Assembly: GCA_026416655.1 (NCBI GenBank)
Contig: JAOAES010000208.1
Span: 1 to 7,341 of the forward strand
Origin: Fimbriimonadales bacterium
Lineage (GTDB): Bacteria; Armatimonadota; Fimbriimonadia; Fimbriimonadales; GBS-DC
Reading direction: 5' to 3'
Length of the DNA: 7,341 nucleotides
Shown: positions 1 through 5,750 of the stretch, piece by piece
Layout: each line of letters starts with the position of its first letter
How positions within the stretch are numbered: position 1 is the stretch's first letter
The notes under the pieces: model-generated
Seen by the model: the letters and a program-made list of their open reading frames with translations, nothing else
What the model was told of the DNA's origin: nothing
The model's database searches: none
Made by a program: the position numbers and the translations under genes

Positions 1-783
1 CACCATACCGCCGCCCATGTGGTAGGGGGGCATCGCTTCCAGCAGAGCGCGCTTGGCGTACAACGCGCCGATTCCGGTGGGACCATACGCCTTATGCCCC
101 GAAAACATCAGGAAGTCGCAGTCGATTGCCTGCACATCGACGGGCATATGCGCAACGCTCTGCGCAGCGTCTACCAGGCAGAGCGCGCCCGCCGCATGCG
201 CCATCCGGCAGATTTCAGCAACGGGGTTAATCGTGCCCAGCACGTTGGAGATATGCGCAACGGCGACGAGACGTGTGCGTTCGGTGAGCAGTGCGCGCAG
301 TTCATCTAAGTCCAATCTGCCATCGTCGGTGATGCGCCATACCTTGAGCGTTGCGCCCTGTTTCTCGGCGAGGCGCATCCAGGGCAGCAGGTTGGCGTGG
401 TGTTCCATCTCGGTAATGATAATCTCGTCGCCTGCCTTGATAAACGCCTCGCCCCAGCTGCTGGCGACGAGGTTAATCGCTTCGGTGGTGCCGCGCGTGA
501 ACACGATTTCGGCAGGCTCACGCGCGTTGAGGAACTGCGCCACGCGCTGCCGCGCCGCCTCATACAGCTCGGACGCCTTCGCGCCCGCGCCGTGCCCCCC
601 GCGATGCACATTCGCGTTATGATGCGCCCAGAAGTTGCTCACCGCCTCAATCACCGAGTAGGGCTTCTGCGTGGTGGCGGCGTTGTCCAGATAAATCAAG
701 CTCCGCATCTCGGGATGCGGCTGAAAGAATGGGAACTGCCCGCGAATCTCGCCCGCGTCTATCGTAAAAGTCATCGTCGCCAT
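1..783 (-). CDS. sufS: SufS-type cysteine desulfurase, C-terminus cut by the window edge
   Basis: Group II cysteine desulfurase (class V aminotransferase fold, PLP enzyme). It removes sulfur from L-cysteine as a persulfide for SUF iron-sulfur cluster assembly in the cytoplasm. I read 261 codons from the ATG at 783 to the window edge. Visible landmarks are YLDNAATTQKP (31-41), the VHRGGHGAG region (59-67), TRGTTEAIN (97-104), EMEHHANLLPW (125-135), VDAAQS (204-209) and FSGHKAYGPTGIGALY (227-242), where Lys231 is the expected PLP lysine. His128, Asp205 and Gln208 match PLP-contacting residues of the family. The family is about 400 residues long, so roughly 145 residues, including the catalytic cysteine loop, lie outside. 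A GGAGG-type ribosome site (791-796) lies 7-8 bases before the ATG; a second in-frame ATG at 774 is less well placed. It follows the Rieske gene by 17 bases, so the two are co-transcribed. The SGHK/GPTGIG signature favours SufS/CsdA over IscS; SufS and CsdA cannot be fully separated without the C-terminus. Confidence 0.95.
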   Translation of the reverse strand, partial: MATMTFTIDAGEIRGQFPFFQPHPEMRSLIYLDNAATTQKPYSVIEAVSNFWAHHNANVHRGGHGAGAKASELYEAARQRVAQFLNAREPAEIVFTRGTTEAINLVASSWGEAFIKAGDEIIITEMEHHANLLPWMRLAEKQGATLKVWRITDDGRLDLDELRALLTERTRLVAVAHISNVLGTINPVAEICRMAHAAGALCLVDAAQSVAHMPVDVQAIDCDFLMFSGHKAYGPTGIGALYAKRALLEAMPPYHMGGGMV

Positions 784-790
784 ACCAATC

Positions 791-796
791 GCCTCC
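791..796 (-). promoter_or_regulatory. Ribosome binding site of sufS
   Basis: The minus strand reads GGAGGC here, 7 bases before the sufS ATG (783). It lies wholly inside the 17-base gap after the Rieske stop codon and selects the first of two close in-frame ATGs. Confidence 0.7.
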
Positions 797-800
797 AGAT

Positions 801-1118
801 TCACTCTAAGTCTACCCACACGAAGCCGTCTTCCTCTTTGACTTTTAGCGATTTAATCGGACGAACCGCTGGCAAACCTTTCGCCTGCCCCGTGTAGGGA
901 TCGAACTTCGCGCCGTGGTGGGGGCACTCCAGCAGGTCGCGGTGGATGCGCCCGGGCAAACCGTCCGCCTCCGAGAGCGGCAGCTTCTGGTGGGAACACT
1001 GATCCAACACAGCAAAGTAGCCCTTCGAAGCTCTACCTATTAAGATACGCTGTCCGTTCAATTCGATGCTTCGAAACTCGTTTTCCGATAGCTCCGTAGG
1101 AATAGCCTTCAGCCACAT
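801..1118 (-). CDS. Rieske-type [2Fe-2S] ferredoxin of the SUF cluster
   Basis: Small soluble Rieske protein of 105 residues, the size of ferredoxin components of non-heme iron oxygenases. The two cluster-binding motifs are CSH (41-43) and CPHHG (65-69), giving Cys41, His43, Cys65 and His68 as ligands. The spacing between them is 21 residues, slightly longer than the roughly 15-17 usual in this family because of a charged loop (about 50-62). There is no signal peptide or membrane segment, so it is cytoplasmic. No oxygenase subunit is adjacent; instead sufS starts 17 bases downstream. Rieske ferredoxins placed just before sufS are known in many SUF operons (often sufB-sufD-Rieske-sufS-sufU), where they probably supply electrons or hold clusters. 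The start is well supported: AGGAG (1125-1129) lies 6 bases before the ATG. Membership of the family is certain from the ligands; the role in SUF is inferred from position. Confidence 0.93.
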   Translation of the reverse strand: MWLKAIPTELSENEFRSIELNGQRILIGRASKGYFAVLDQCSHQKLPLSEADGLPGRIHRDLLECPHHGAKFDPYTGQAKGLPAVRPIKSLKVKEEDGFVWVDLE

Positions 1119-1124
1119 CGTCGG

Positions 1125-1129
1125 CTCCT
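1125..1129 (-). promoter_or_regulatory. Ribosome binding site of the Rieske gene
   Basis: The minus strand reads AGGAG, six bases before the ATG at 1118. It lies directly downstream of the palindrome, so a bound protein or blocked promoter would silence the whole Rieske-sufS unit. Confidence 0.7.
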
Positions 1130-1131
1130 GT

Positions 1132-1148
1132 ATTTAGCCTGGCTAAAT
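1132..1148. promoter_or_regulatory. Perfect 17-bp palindrome, probable operator of the Rieske-sufS operon
   Basis: On the minus strand the sequence is ATTTAGCC-A-GGCTAAAT: two perfect 8-base half-sites around one central base. It overlaps the last two bases of the TATAAT box and runs past the expected transcription start, the usual place for a repressor site. A one-base centre makes a stable hairpin unlikely, and no T-tract follows, so it is not a terminator. The regulator is unknown. The site does not match the CAAC-N6-GTTG type known for cyanobacterial SufR, nor the usual IscR sites. It has the size and AT-flanked symmetry of metal-sensor (DtxR/MntR-like) boxes, but its half-sites read TTTAGCC rather than TTAGGT-like, so I assign no regulator. 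Confidence 0.6.
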
Positions 1149-1152
1149 TATA
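1147..1152 (-). promoter_or_regulatory. -10 box (TATAAT) of the Rieske-sufS promoter
   Basis: The minus strand carries a perfect TATAAT in the 45-base gap between the pilin-like gene and the Rieske gene. Transcription would start near 1140, giving a leader of about 22 bases that contains the ribosome site. I find no good -35 hexamer at the right distance; that position falls in the end of the upstream pilin-like gene. A weak core promoter dependent on an activator or merely tolerant of a poor -35 is possible. Confidence 0.55.
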
Positions 1153-1163
1153 CCTGATGGCGT

Positions 1164-1964
1164 TCACGGTGATGGAGTGGAGCCTGCGGGGCGCGGTTCG
1201 GGCAGCGTCCAGGGCGGCTCCAGCTTGCCCTGCGCGTCGCGCTGCAGAATCATGATGCTGGGCGCGCGGGTGCTGACATGCCCGTCGGCGTGCAGGACAT
1301 TCACGCCCTTGCCGTGAAAACTGCGCAGGTTATCCGCCGCCCAGTCGCCCGATTCGCGGCGTTTCCACACCGCAAGGCGCGCGACATACTTGGAGTTCGC
1401 AGTGGGCTTGAACCGCGCGTCGTCGAAAGTGAGCGCGAAGCCGTCGTTGCCGCCCACCAGCGGGTTCGGGTTCAACGAGCCGAGCTGCCCCCCTGCGAGG
1501 CTATCCGCAATCAGCACACTCAAGCCGGGATTGGGCAGGTCTTCCATCCGCACTGCCGACAGCGGAACGTAGAAGCCGTAGGACAAGCGCAGGGTCTTGC
1601 GGTTATCACGCGGGTCGGTAATCGCGGTGCTGCCGCCTGTGGGGTCGGCAGGGCACTTCAGCGTGCGCTGCAGGTCGCGCTTCATATAGCTGCTGATGCA
1701 CAGCACCCAGCTCAGGGGGCGTCCTGCGGCGTCGGTCTGGGGCGAGCCGTCGGGATTCGCATAGTACGCCAGCGGGAGCGTGTTGGCGTAGTCGAGCTGG
1801 TACAGGTTAATCGCGGTTGCGATGTCCTTCAGGTTTGACAGGCAGTCGGCGGTGCGCTTGATGTCTACCAGCTGGCGATAGAGCGGGATGATGATGGCAA
1901 TCACGGCAACGACGGCGACGCCGATAGCCAGTTTCTCCAGTTGGGTCAGTCCGTAGCGGTTCAT
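1164..1964 (-). CDS. Pilin-like protein with H-x9-DG C-terminal motif
   Basis: A 266-residue type IV pilin/pseudopilin-like protein. The N-terminus MNRYG-LTQLEKLAIG fits a very short prepilin leader: Gly5 at -1, leucine at +1 and Glu10 at +5, followed by a hydrophobic helix (about 11-28). It lacks the usual FTLIELL wording, so it is divergent. A CPAD motif (104-107) and HGKGVNVLHADGH (217-229), which is the H-x9-DG motif (His217, Asp227-Gly228), mark the prepilin-associated H-x9-DG family common in Planctomycetes, Verrucomicrobia and Armatimonadota. The family's function is poorly known; surface or secretion-related assembly is the usual assumption. The tail (250-266) is rich in proline. Its ATG overlaps the stop of the LCP gene by four bases (ATGA) and there is no clear ribosome site, so translation is probably coupled. 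The family call is firm; cleavage by a prepilin peptidase is inferred. Confidence 0.82.
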   Translation of the reverse strand: MNRYGLTQLEKLAIGVAVVAVIAIIIPLYRQLVDIKRTADCLSNLKDIATAINLYQLDYANTLPLAYYANPDGSPQTDAAGRPLSWVLCISSYMKRDLQRTLKCPADPTGGSTAITDPRDNRKTLRLSYGFYVPLSAVRMEDLPNPGLSVLIADSLAGGQLGSLNPNPLVGGNDGFALTFDDARFKPTANSKYVARLAVWKRRESGDWAADNLRSFHGKGVNVLHADGHVSTRAPSIMILQRDAQGKLEPPWTLPEPRPAGSTPSP

Positions 1965-2959
1965 CGGGCGTAAGTGTAGGTTTCAGTGTCCCAGAAGCCG
2001 AGTTCGCGGATGAGTTGCGTGGCTTCCTCGCGCTTGACAATCAGGCTGGTGCCTGCGCCGTCGCGCACGGGCAGGGTCTCGGTGCGAATCTGCTGGTCGC
2101 TGAGTTGCCGCGCGAACAGGGCGAGCGCGAGCAGTTGCTCAAACTCCATCGTGGTGCGGGTGTGGCGCAGTCCCGCCGCCAGCACCTGCGGCGCACGCAT
2201 CCACACGCTGGGGTCTTTCAGGCGTTCCTTCACGGCGCGCATGAACTTCTGCTGACGCTCGATACGGTGGAAGTCGCTATCGGTGTGGCGGAAACGCACA
2301 TAGCCCAGCGCCTGCTTGCCGTTGAGGTGTTGCAAGCCCGGCTCTAAGTCTACATGCAGGTCGCCCCAGTTGTCGTGATAGCGCATGCGTTTTTCCACTT
2401 CGATGGTCACGCCTCCCAGCGCGTCGATAGCTTCCTCGAAGGCTTTGTAGCTAATAATCACCACTTCATCGATTTGCAGGTTGCCCAGCAGGGTGCTGAC
2501 CGTTTCCACGAGCAGTTTCGGTCCGCCGAGCGCGTGCGCCGAGTTGATTTTGCCCCAGCCGTGGCGGGGGATGCGCACGAGCGTATCGCGTGGGATGGAG
2601 AGCGCGTGGATGCGCTGGTTTACGAAGTCGACCTGCGCCACCATTATCGTGTCGGTGCGCGCCATCGTGTCCACGACGCGCTTGCGGTGGTCGCGGTTTT
2701 CATCGGCGCCGACGACGAGAATAGTGAGTTTGCGCTTGCCGGGGAAGGCGTTTTCGGGCTTGGTTTCGCCCGTGATGTAGGCGACGACGGCGCGGCTGAC
2801 CGTGCCCTCGCTGGCGAAATGGAGATAGCCCAGCGCGCTGCCCAATAGCAGCCCGCCCATCCAGAACACGACCCAGAAGAGCGCCCAGAAAATCCGCCTC
2901 CAGCGCGATTTTCGCCCGGCAGGCGTCGCCATCCGTTGCCCTTGTGCCATGCGCGACAT
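1961..2959 (-). CDS. LCP-family (LytR-CpsA-Psr) cell-envelope protein
   Basis: LCP proteins are membrane-anchored phosphotransferases (or related enzymes) that move undecaprenyl-phosphate-linked glycopolymers to the cell wall. This protein has 332 residues: a basic N-terminus (15-22), one membrane helix (about 23-46) and an extracytoplasmic LCP domain (about 76-245). Diagnostic motifs are RTDT (101-104), SIPRDT (121-126), KINSAHALGG (137-146) and the RFRHTDSDFHRIERQQ stretch (222-237). Conserved arginine and aspartate candidates for pyrophosphate binding are Arg101, Asp103, Arg124, Asp125, Arg222, Arg224, Asp227, Asp229, Arg232 and Arg235. The rest (246-332) is an accessory tail without a recognised LytR_C domain. 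The start is uncertain: the ATG at 2959 has no ribosome site and lies two bases after TATACT, which would suit a leaderless message, while in-frame ATGs at 2950 and 2932 also exist, the latter after a weak AAGGG. It ends overlapping the pilin-like gene by ATGA, so the two form one transcript. Which polymer is attached is unknown. Confidence 0.93.
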   Translation of the reverse strand: MSRMAQGQRMATPAGRKSRWRRIFWALFWVVFWMGGLLLGSALGYLHFASEGTVSRAVVAYITGETKPENAFPGKRKLTILVVGADENRDHRKRVVDTMARTDTIMVAQVDFVNQRIHALSIPRDTLVRIPRHGWGKINSAHALGGPKLLVETVSTLLGNLQIDEVVIISYKAFEEAIDALGGVTIEVEKRMRYHDNWGDLHVDLEPGLQHLNGKQALGYVRFRHTDSDFHRIERQQKFMRAVKERLKDPSVWMRAPQVLAAGLRHTRTTMEFEQLLALALFARQLSDQQIRTETLPVRDGAGTSLIVKREEATQLIRELGFWDTETYTYAR

Positions 2960-2961
2960 TC

Positions 2962-2973
2962 AGTATAAGTGTA
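2962..2973 (-). promoter_or_regulatory. Possible promoter -10 region of the LCP gene
   Basis: The minus strand reads TACACT followed directly by TATACT, both acceptable -10 hexamers, just upstream of the first LCP ATG. If TATACT is used, the transcript would start at or next to that ATG. The TACACT lies in a 12-base sequence (CGGGTACACTTA, 2966-2977) that also occurs before the SPFH gene on the plus strand. I find no convincing -35 hexamer. Read-through from ubiX, 44 bases upstream, is an alternative source of transcription. Confidence 0.35.
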
Positions 2974-3003
2974 CCCGCTGTGTGTCCTGTGGCGGGGACG
3001 CTT

Positions 3004-3636
3004 CTACATGTCAGGGCTTTTCTCGCAAGGCACTTGGGTAGCCACGCCCCATTCCGGGGCGATTTTCTGCTCCACGCCCAAGTTTTGGAGCACGCGCGCC
3101 ACGACGGTATCCACCGCTTCTTCGAGCGTCTGGGGACGGTTGTAAAATGAGGGGTTCGCGGGCAGGATAACTGCGCCCGCCTCCGCCGCCTGCGTCATGT
3201 TGCGGAGATGAATCAAGTTGAAGGGGGTCTCGCGCACCACCAGAATCAGCGGGCGACGCTCCTTGAGGCACACATCGGCAGCGCGGGTCATCAGGTCGTC
3301 TGAGATGCCTTGTGCGATACGCCCCAGCGTGCCCATCGAACAGGGGATCAAGACCATACCGTCGTGTCGGAAACTGCCGCTGGCAGGCGGCGAGAAGTAG
3401 TCACGCGGGTTCAAAACCTTCAATCCGTCCCAATCGTAGCCCAGCAGGGTCTGCGCCGAGAGTGTTTCGCGGGAGATAGCCATCCCCAGCTCGGTCTGCA
3501 TTACCTGAATCGCCTGTTCCGAGCAGATATAGTAAATTTCACGGAAATGGTTCGCGGCATAGCGCAGGAATCGAATGGCGTAAATCGCACCGCTTGCCCC
3601 CGTAACGCCCACCACCAGCCTACCAGTACGAGTCAT
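3004..3636 (-). CDS. ubiX: UbiX-type flavin prenyltransferase
   Basis: This enzyme joins a dimethylallyl group to FMN to make prenylated FMN, the cofactor of UbiD-type reversible decarboxylases; it is cytoplasmic. The 210 residues match the usual family length. Landmarks are VGVTGASGAIYA (9-20), PASGSFRHDGMVLIPCSMGT (84-103), GISDDLMTRAADVCLKERRP (110-129), RETP (135-138) and NPSFYNRP (161-168). From memory of the Pseudomonas aeruginosa enzyme, its Ser15, Glu49, Arg122, Lys129, Arg139, Glu140, Tyr169, Arg185 and Trp200 correspond here to Ser15, Glu49, Arg118, Lys125, Arg135, Glu136, Tyr165, Arg181 and Trp196, so the active site looks complete. This separates it from other HFCD flavoproteins such as Dfp/CoaC. 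No ubiD neighbour is visible. The ATG at 3636 has no well-placed ribosome site: GAGG lies 12 bases upstream. TAGAAT lies six bases before the ATG, which suits a leaderless message. The LCP gene follows after 44 bases. Confidence 0.95.
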   Translation of the reverse strand: MTRTGRLVVGVTGASGAIYAIRFLRYAANHFREIYYICSEQAIQVMQTELGMAISRETLSAQTLLGYDWDGLKVLNPRDYFSPPASGSFRHDGMVLIPCSMGTLGRIAQGISDDLMTRAADVCLKERRPLILVVRETPFNLIHLRNMTQAAEAGAVILPANPSFYNRPQTLEEAVDTVVARVLQNLGVEQKIAPEWGVATQVPCEKSPDM

Positions 3637-3642
3637 GGCTTT

Positions 3643-3648
3643 ATTCTA
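3643..3648 (-). promoter_or_regulatory. Possible -10 box (TAGAAT) of ubiX
   Basis: The hexamer TAGAAT ends six bases before the ubiX ATG. Leaderless genes in several bacterial groups carry a TANNNT box at this distance, so transcription may begin at the ATG itself. It is a common short motif, hence the low confidence. Confidence 0.35.
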
Positions 3649-3743
3649 CCTCACTGTGAACCTGCATGAGTAAACGTCTTGCATACGCACGCAATTCAGA
3701 GACGCGTTCCCTCCTGCGAGGTACTTTCAGGTATATTTACTCT

Positions 3744-3748
3744 GGAGG
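3744..3748 (+). promoter_or_regulatory. Ribosome binding site that decides the start of the secreted-protein gene
   Basis: GGAGG touches an ATG at 3749 with no spacing but lies six bases before the in-frame ATG at 3755. The second ATG is therefore the real start, and the protein begins MKNQLRAF. Confidence 0.75.
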
Positions 3749-3754
3749 ATGACG

Positions 3755-4177
3755 ATGAAGAATCAACTACGCGCTTTTGGGTTGGGAGTGCTGTTAACGC
3801 TGGGCTGTGTGGCTGGCTATGCACAGCTGGATCGGATTTTGAAGGCGGGCGGCATCGCCCTGTTAGTCGATCGGTTGGGCGGGGATATAGACCGTGCCAT
3901 TAACCGCCTCACTAACACGAAGCCTGACCAAAACTTCACCACGAAGGTCGTGCCGATTATCAGCGCGGGCAACGGCGCGTACATCGGCGCGGCGCAGGTC
4001 ATGGGCAAGCCCGAAGCCGTGCGCAAAGTTCAGGCGGTCGCGCAGATCGAAGGCGATTTCATGGGGCGCGAGGTACGCCTACGCGCACTCATCCCCATCT
4101 CCACGAAGAATCCACAACGCAGCATCAATCGCGTGGAGGGCGTGGGGGTGTCAGGGATTATCGACATTAAAATCTGA
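3755..4177 (+). CDS. Small secreted protein of unknown function
   Basis: I do not recognise this 140-residue family. Residues 1-23 form a typical signal peptide: Lys2 and Arg6, a hydrophobic core (about 8-20) and a GYA-Q cleavage site after Ala23. Cys18 lies in a TLGC context, a poor lipobox, so a lipoprotein is less likely. The mature part has no further membrane helix. It contains a short charged segment (DRLGGDIDRAINRLTN, 39-54), a glycine-rich hydrophobic stretch (VVPIISAGNGAYIGAAQVMG, 65-84) and an alternating C-terminal half (about 88-140) that looks like beta strands, ending INRVEGVGVSGIIDIKI. It starts after a strong GGAGG. The GlcE-like gene begins 36 bases downstream on the same strand, so co-transcription is possible. 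The glycine-rich piece faintly recalls SYLF/Ysc84-like lipid-binding proteins, but the motif order does not fit, so I do not assign it. Confidence 0.85.
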   Translation: MKNQLRAFGLGVLLTLGCVAGYAQLDRILKAGGIALLVDRLGGDIDRAINRLTNTKPDQNFTTKVVPIISAGNGAYIGAAQVMGKPEAVRKVQAVAQIEGDFMGREVRLRALIPISTKNPQRSINRVEGVGVSGIIDIKI

Positions 4178-4213
4178 GCGGAGCGCGGAAAAGGCTGTCC
4201 GAGCCACAGGACG

Positions 4214-5713
4214 ATGCGCGAAGGACTGTACGCAATCGTGGGCAGCGCGGGGGTTGGCAGCGACACGACGCCCTATCGGTTTGGCGACGCGGCTCCTGCG
4301 GCAGTGGTGATGCCCGAAACCGAGTCGGAGGTGTGCGCCCTGATGGAGTACGCGCAGGGCATGCGCGCTCCCTGTGTCGTGGCGGGCGCTGGGACACACC
4401 TGACGGGACTGAATCCCCCAGACAAGGCATGGTGGCTGCTCAGCACACGCCGCCTGAATCGCGTTGTCGACTACTCCCCACAAGACCTGGTGCTGACTGT
4501 CGGTGCGGGAATGACCTTACAGGCGGTTCAGGACCTGCTACGCGAACACAATCAGTATCTGCCGTGGAATCCTGCACTGCCTGCGGAGGCGACCATCGGG
4601 GGGATAGTCGCCAGCAATCGGGCGGGTTCGTGGCGGTATCGGTATGGCACGCCGCGCGACCGCCTGCTCGCGGTTCGAGCCGTGCGTTCTGACGGCGTCC
4701 CTTTCAAAAGCGGCGCGAAGGTTGTCAAGAGCGTCGCGGGATACGATCTGCACCGCCTGCTGTGCGGCTCGTGGGGCACGCTGGCGGTCATTACGGAAAT
4801 CACGCTCAAAGTACAGCCCCTGCCCCAGCAGTTCGACGCCGTTGGCTGGTTCACCTCGTGGCAGTCGCTGGAGCCGACGCTCGCCGAGCTGATGCGCCTG
4901 CCGATTCAGCCGGATGGGATAAGCATCGTTGCGTTGCGTGGGGGGCACTCTCCGGGGGGTTCGAGGCTGCGCGCTGTCTCGGAAGCGGACTTCGAGTGGG
5001 GTGAGATAACCTCCATGGCTCGTTTTCTTGACCCTCGCGGTTGGCTGCCCCCCGCGCGGTTCGCCTTAGGCTGGAGGGAAAACCTTACAGAAAGCCTAAA
5101 GTGGGAACGCAAATCGCTCGTGGAACTCTCTGCCACCGTTGTGCAAGCCCCCACACGGAGCAGAGTGGAATCCCCCACACGGCTTACCCAGCCCGACCCT
5201 GAAACACGGCTCCAGCCCCTTACGGCATCCGAACCGCCCGCTCCCTACATCCTGCTGGAGTTTTCGGGGAGACCGGAGGGCGTCGCATGGCAGATTCAGC
5301 ATCTGCGCGAGCGGGGCTACCCCGCAGAGCCTGTGAGCGTGGCACAACTGGAACAGCTCCGCGACTGGCTCGCCCCACGCCCCCACGCGCTCATGCTACA
5401 AATCCTGTTGCGCCCCAGTGAAGTCGCCGACGAAATGGCGCGCTGGACAGAGTTGCCGGGGGTCTCGGCAATCGCCCACGCGGGCAACGGCGTGCTTTAT
5501 CTCACCGTCGACGAGAGCGGGCTGAACGACGCGCTGGTTCAGCGTATCAGCATGTTGAAGGCGAAATATCGCGTGCTGAACGGGGCGGACTGGCTCCGCA
5601 TGCAAAGCGGGGGCGCATTGCCCCGCCTCCCACTCAGCGAAGGGGAACGCCGGCTTATGCAGCACATCAAGCACGCGCTGGATGCACGCAACCTCCTGCC
5701 CGCGCTGGTGTAG
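4214..5713 (+). CDS. GlcE-like FAD-binding oxidase (glycolate oxidase subunit-like) with extra linker
   Basis: A PCMH-type (VAO family) FAD-binding flavoprotein of 499 residues, most like GlcE, the FAD-binding subunit of glycolate oxidase, which oxidises 2-hydroxy acids with GlcD and GlcF. FAD-binding landmarks are VVAGAGTHLTG (55-65), LVLTVGAGMTL (92-102), TIGGIVASNRAGSWRYRYGT (127-146) and SGAKVVKSVAGYDLHRLLCG (166-185), followed by SWGTLAVITEITLKVQP (186-202). The C-terminal part has AHAGNGVLYLTVDE (421-434) and a final helix (477-497) resembling the usual iKrafDP..lfNPg ending, degraded here to DARNLLPALV. GlcE is typically about 350 residues; the surplus lies around 240-345 and includes a proline/threonine/arginine-rich linker (311-343) with a PTR repeat. 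No GlcD or GlcF is adjacent, so the substrate is unknown and the symbol is withheld. The ATG at 4214 has only a weak AGG close by, but no other start codon exists between it and the upstream in-frame stop at 4175. Confidence 0.85.
   Translation: MREGLYAIVGSAGVGSDTTPYRFGDAAPAAVVMPETESEVCALMEYAQGMRAPCVVAGAGTHLTGLNPPDKAWWLLSTRRLNRVVDYSPQDLVLTVGAGMTLQAVQDLLREHNQYLPWNPALPAEATIGGIVASNRAGSWRYRYGTPRDRLLAVRAVRSDGVPFKSGAKVVKSVAGYDLHRLLCGSWGTLAVITEITLKVQPLPQQFDAVGWFTSWQSLEPTLAELMRLPIQPDGISIVALRGGHSPGGSRLRAVSEADFEWGEITSMARFLDPRGWLPPARFALGWRENLTESLKWERKSLVELSATVVQAPTRSRVESPTRLTQPDPETRLQPLTASEPPAPYILLEFSGRPEGVAWQIQHLRERGYPAEPVSVAQLEQLRDWLAPRPHALMLQILLRPSEVADEMARWTELPGVSAIAHAGNGVLYLTVDESGLNDALVQRISMLKAKYRVLNGADWLRMQSGGALPRLPLSEGERRLMQHIKHALDARNLLPALV
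5148..5182 (+). repeat. 11-base direct repeat inside the GlcE-like linker
   Basis: CCCCCACACGG occurs at 5148-5158 and again at 5172-5182, a spacing of 24 bases or eight codons, encoding PTR twice (residues 313-315 and 321-323). It lies in the low-complexity linker, and suggests that the linker grew by slippage or short duplication. Confidence 0.6.
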
Positions 5714-5744
5714 CAATCGCTCCAAAACCATCCCCTCGAACGGG

Positions 5745-5750
5745 TACACT
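5745..5750 (+). promoter_or_regulatory. Possible -10 box (TACACT) of the SPFH gene
   Basis: TACACT lies 20 bases before the SPFH ATG, within the 57-base gap after the GlcE-like gene. It is part of CGGGTACACTTA (5741-5752), which occurs identically upstream of the LCP gene on the other strand. The expected start near 5757 would leave a short leader holding the purine-rich ribosome site. No clear -35 is seen. Confidence 0.35.

Larger units (their letters stand above)
3637..3754. promoter_or_regulatory. Divergent intergenic region between ubiX and the secreted-protein gene
   Basis: These 118 bases separate two gene groups read in opposite directions and must hold both promoters. On the minus strand TAGAAT (3643-3648) lies six bases before the ubiX ATG. 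On the plus strand TATATT (3732-3737) lies seven bases before the GGAGG of the next gene. Neither has a convincing -35 hexamer. A short CCTC-CTGC-GAGG inverted repeat (about 3710-3721) sits just upstream of the plus-strand box and may be chance. I see no RNA gene or open frame of note. Confidence 0.45.

Noticed and set aside
53..622. Long open frame on the plus strand opposite sufS
   Set aside because: It is antisense to a clear SufS coding region, rich in Ala, Ser and Arg with no recognisable motif, as expected for a shadow in GC-rich DNA.
1132..1148. Palindrome as a terminator of the pilin-like gene
   Set aside because: With one central base only a short, weak stem could form, and no T-tract follows on the minus strand; overlap with TATAAT fits an operator better.
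2354..2848. Plus-strand open frame inside the LCP gene
   Set aside because: The minus-strand LCP motifs run through the whole stretch; the antisense frame is a by-product of codon bias.
3749..3754. ATG at 3749 as start of the secreted protein
   Set aside because: It abuts the GGAGG ribosome site with no spacing; the ATG at 3755 has the normal six-base spacing.
3755..4177. Secreted protein as a SYLF/Ysc84 lipid-binding protein or a lipoprotein
   Set aside because: Only glycine-rich resemblance; motif order differs, and the TLGC context around Cys18 is a poor lipobox.
4214..5713. Call as GlcD, the catalytic subunit
   Set aside because: GlcD has a longer, conserved C-terminal domain and a DPxGxxNPGK ending; this protein shows GlcE-like AHAGNG and a degraded ending.
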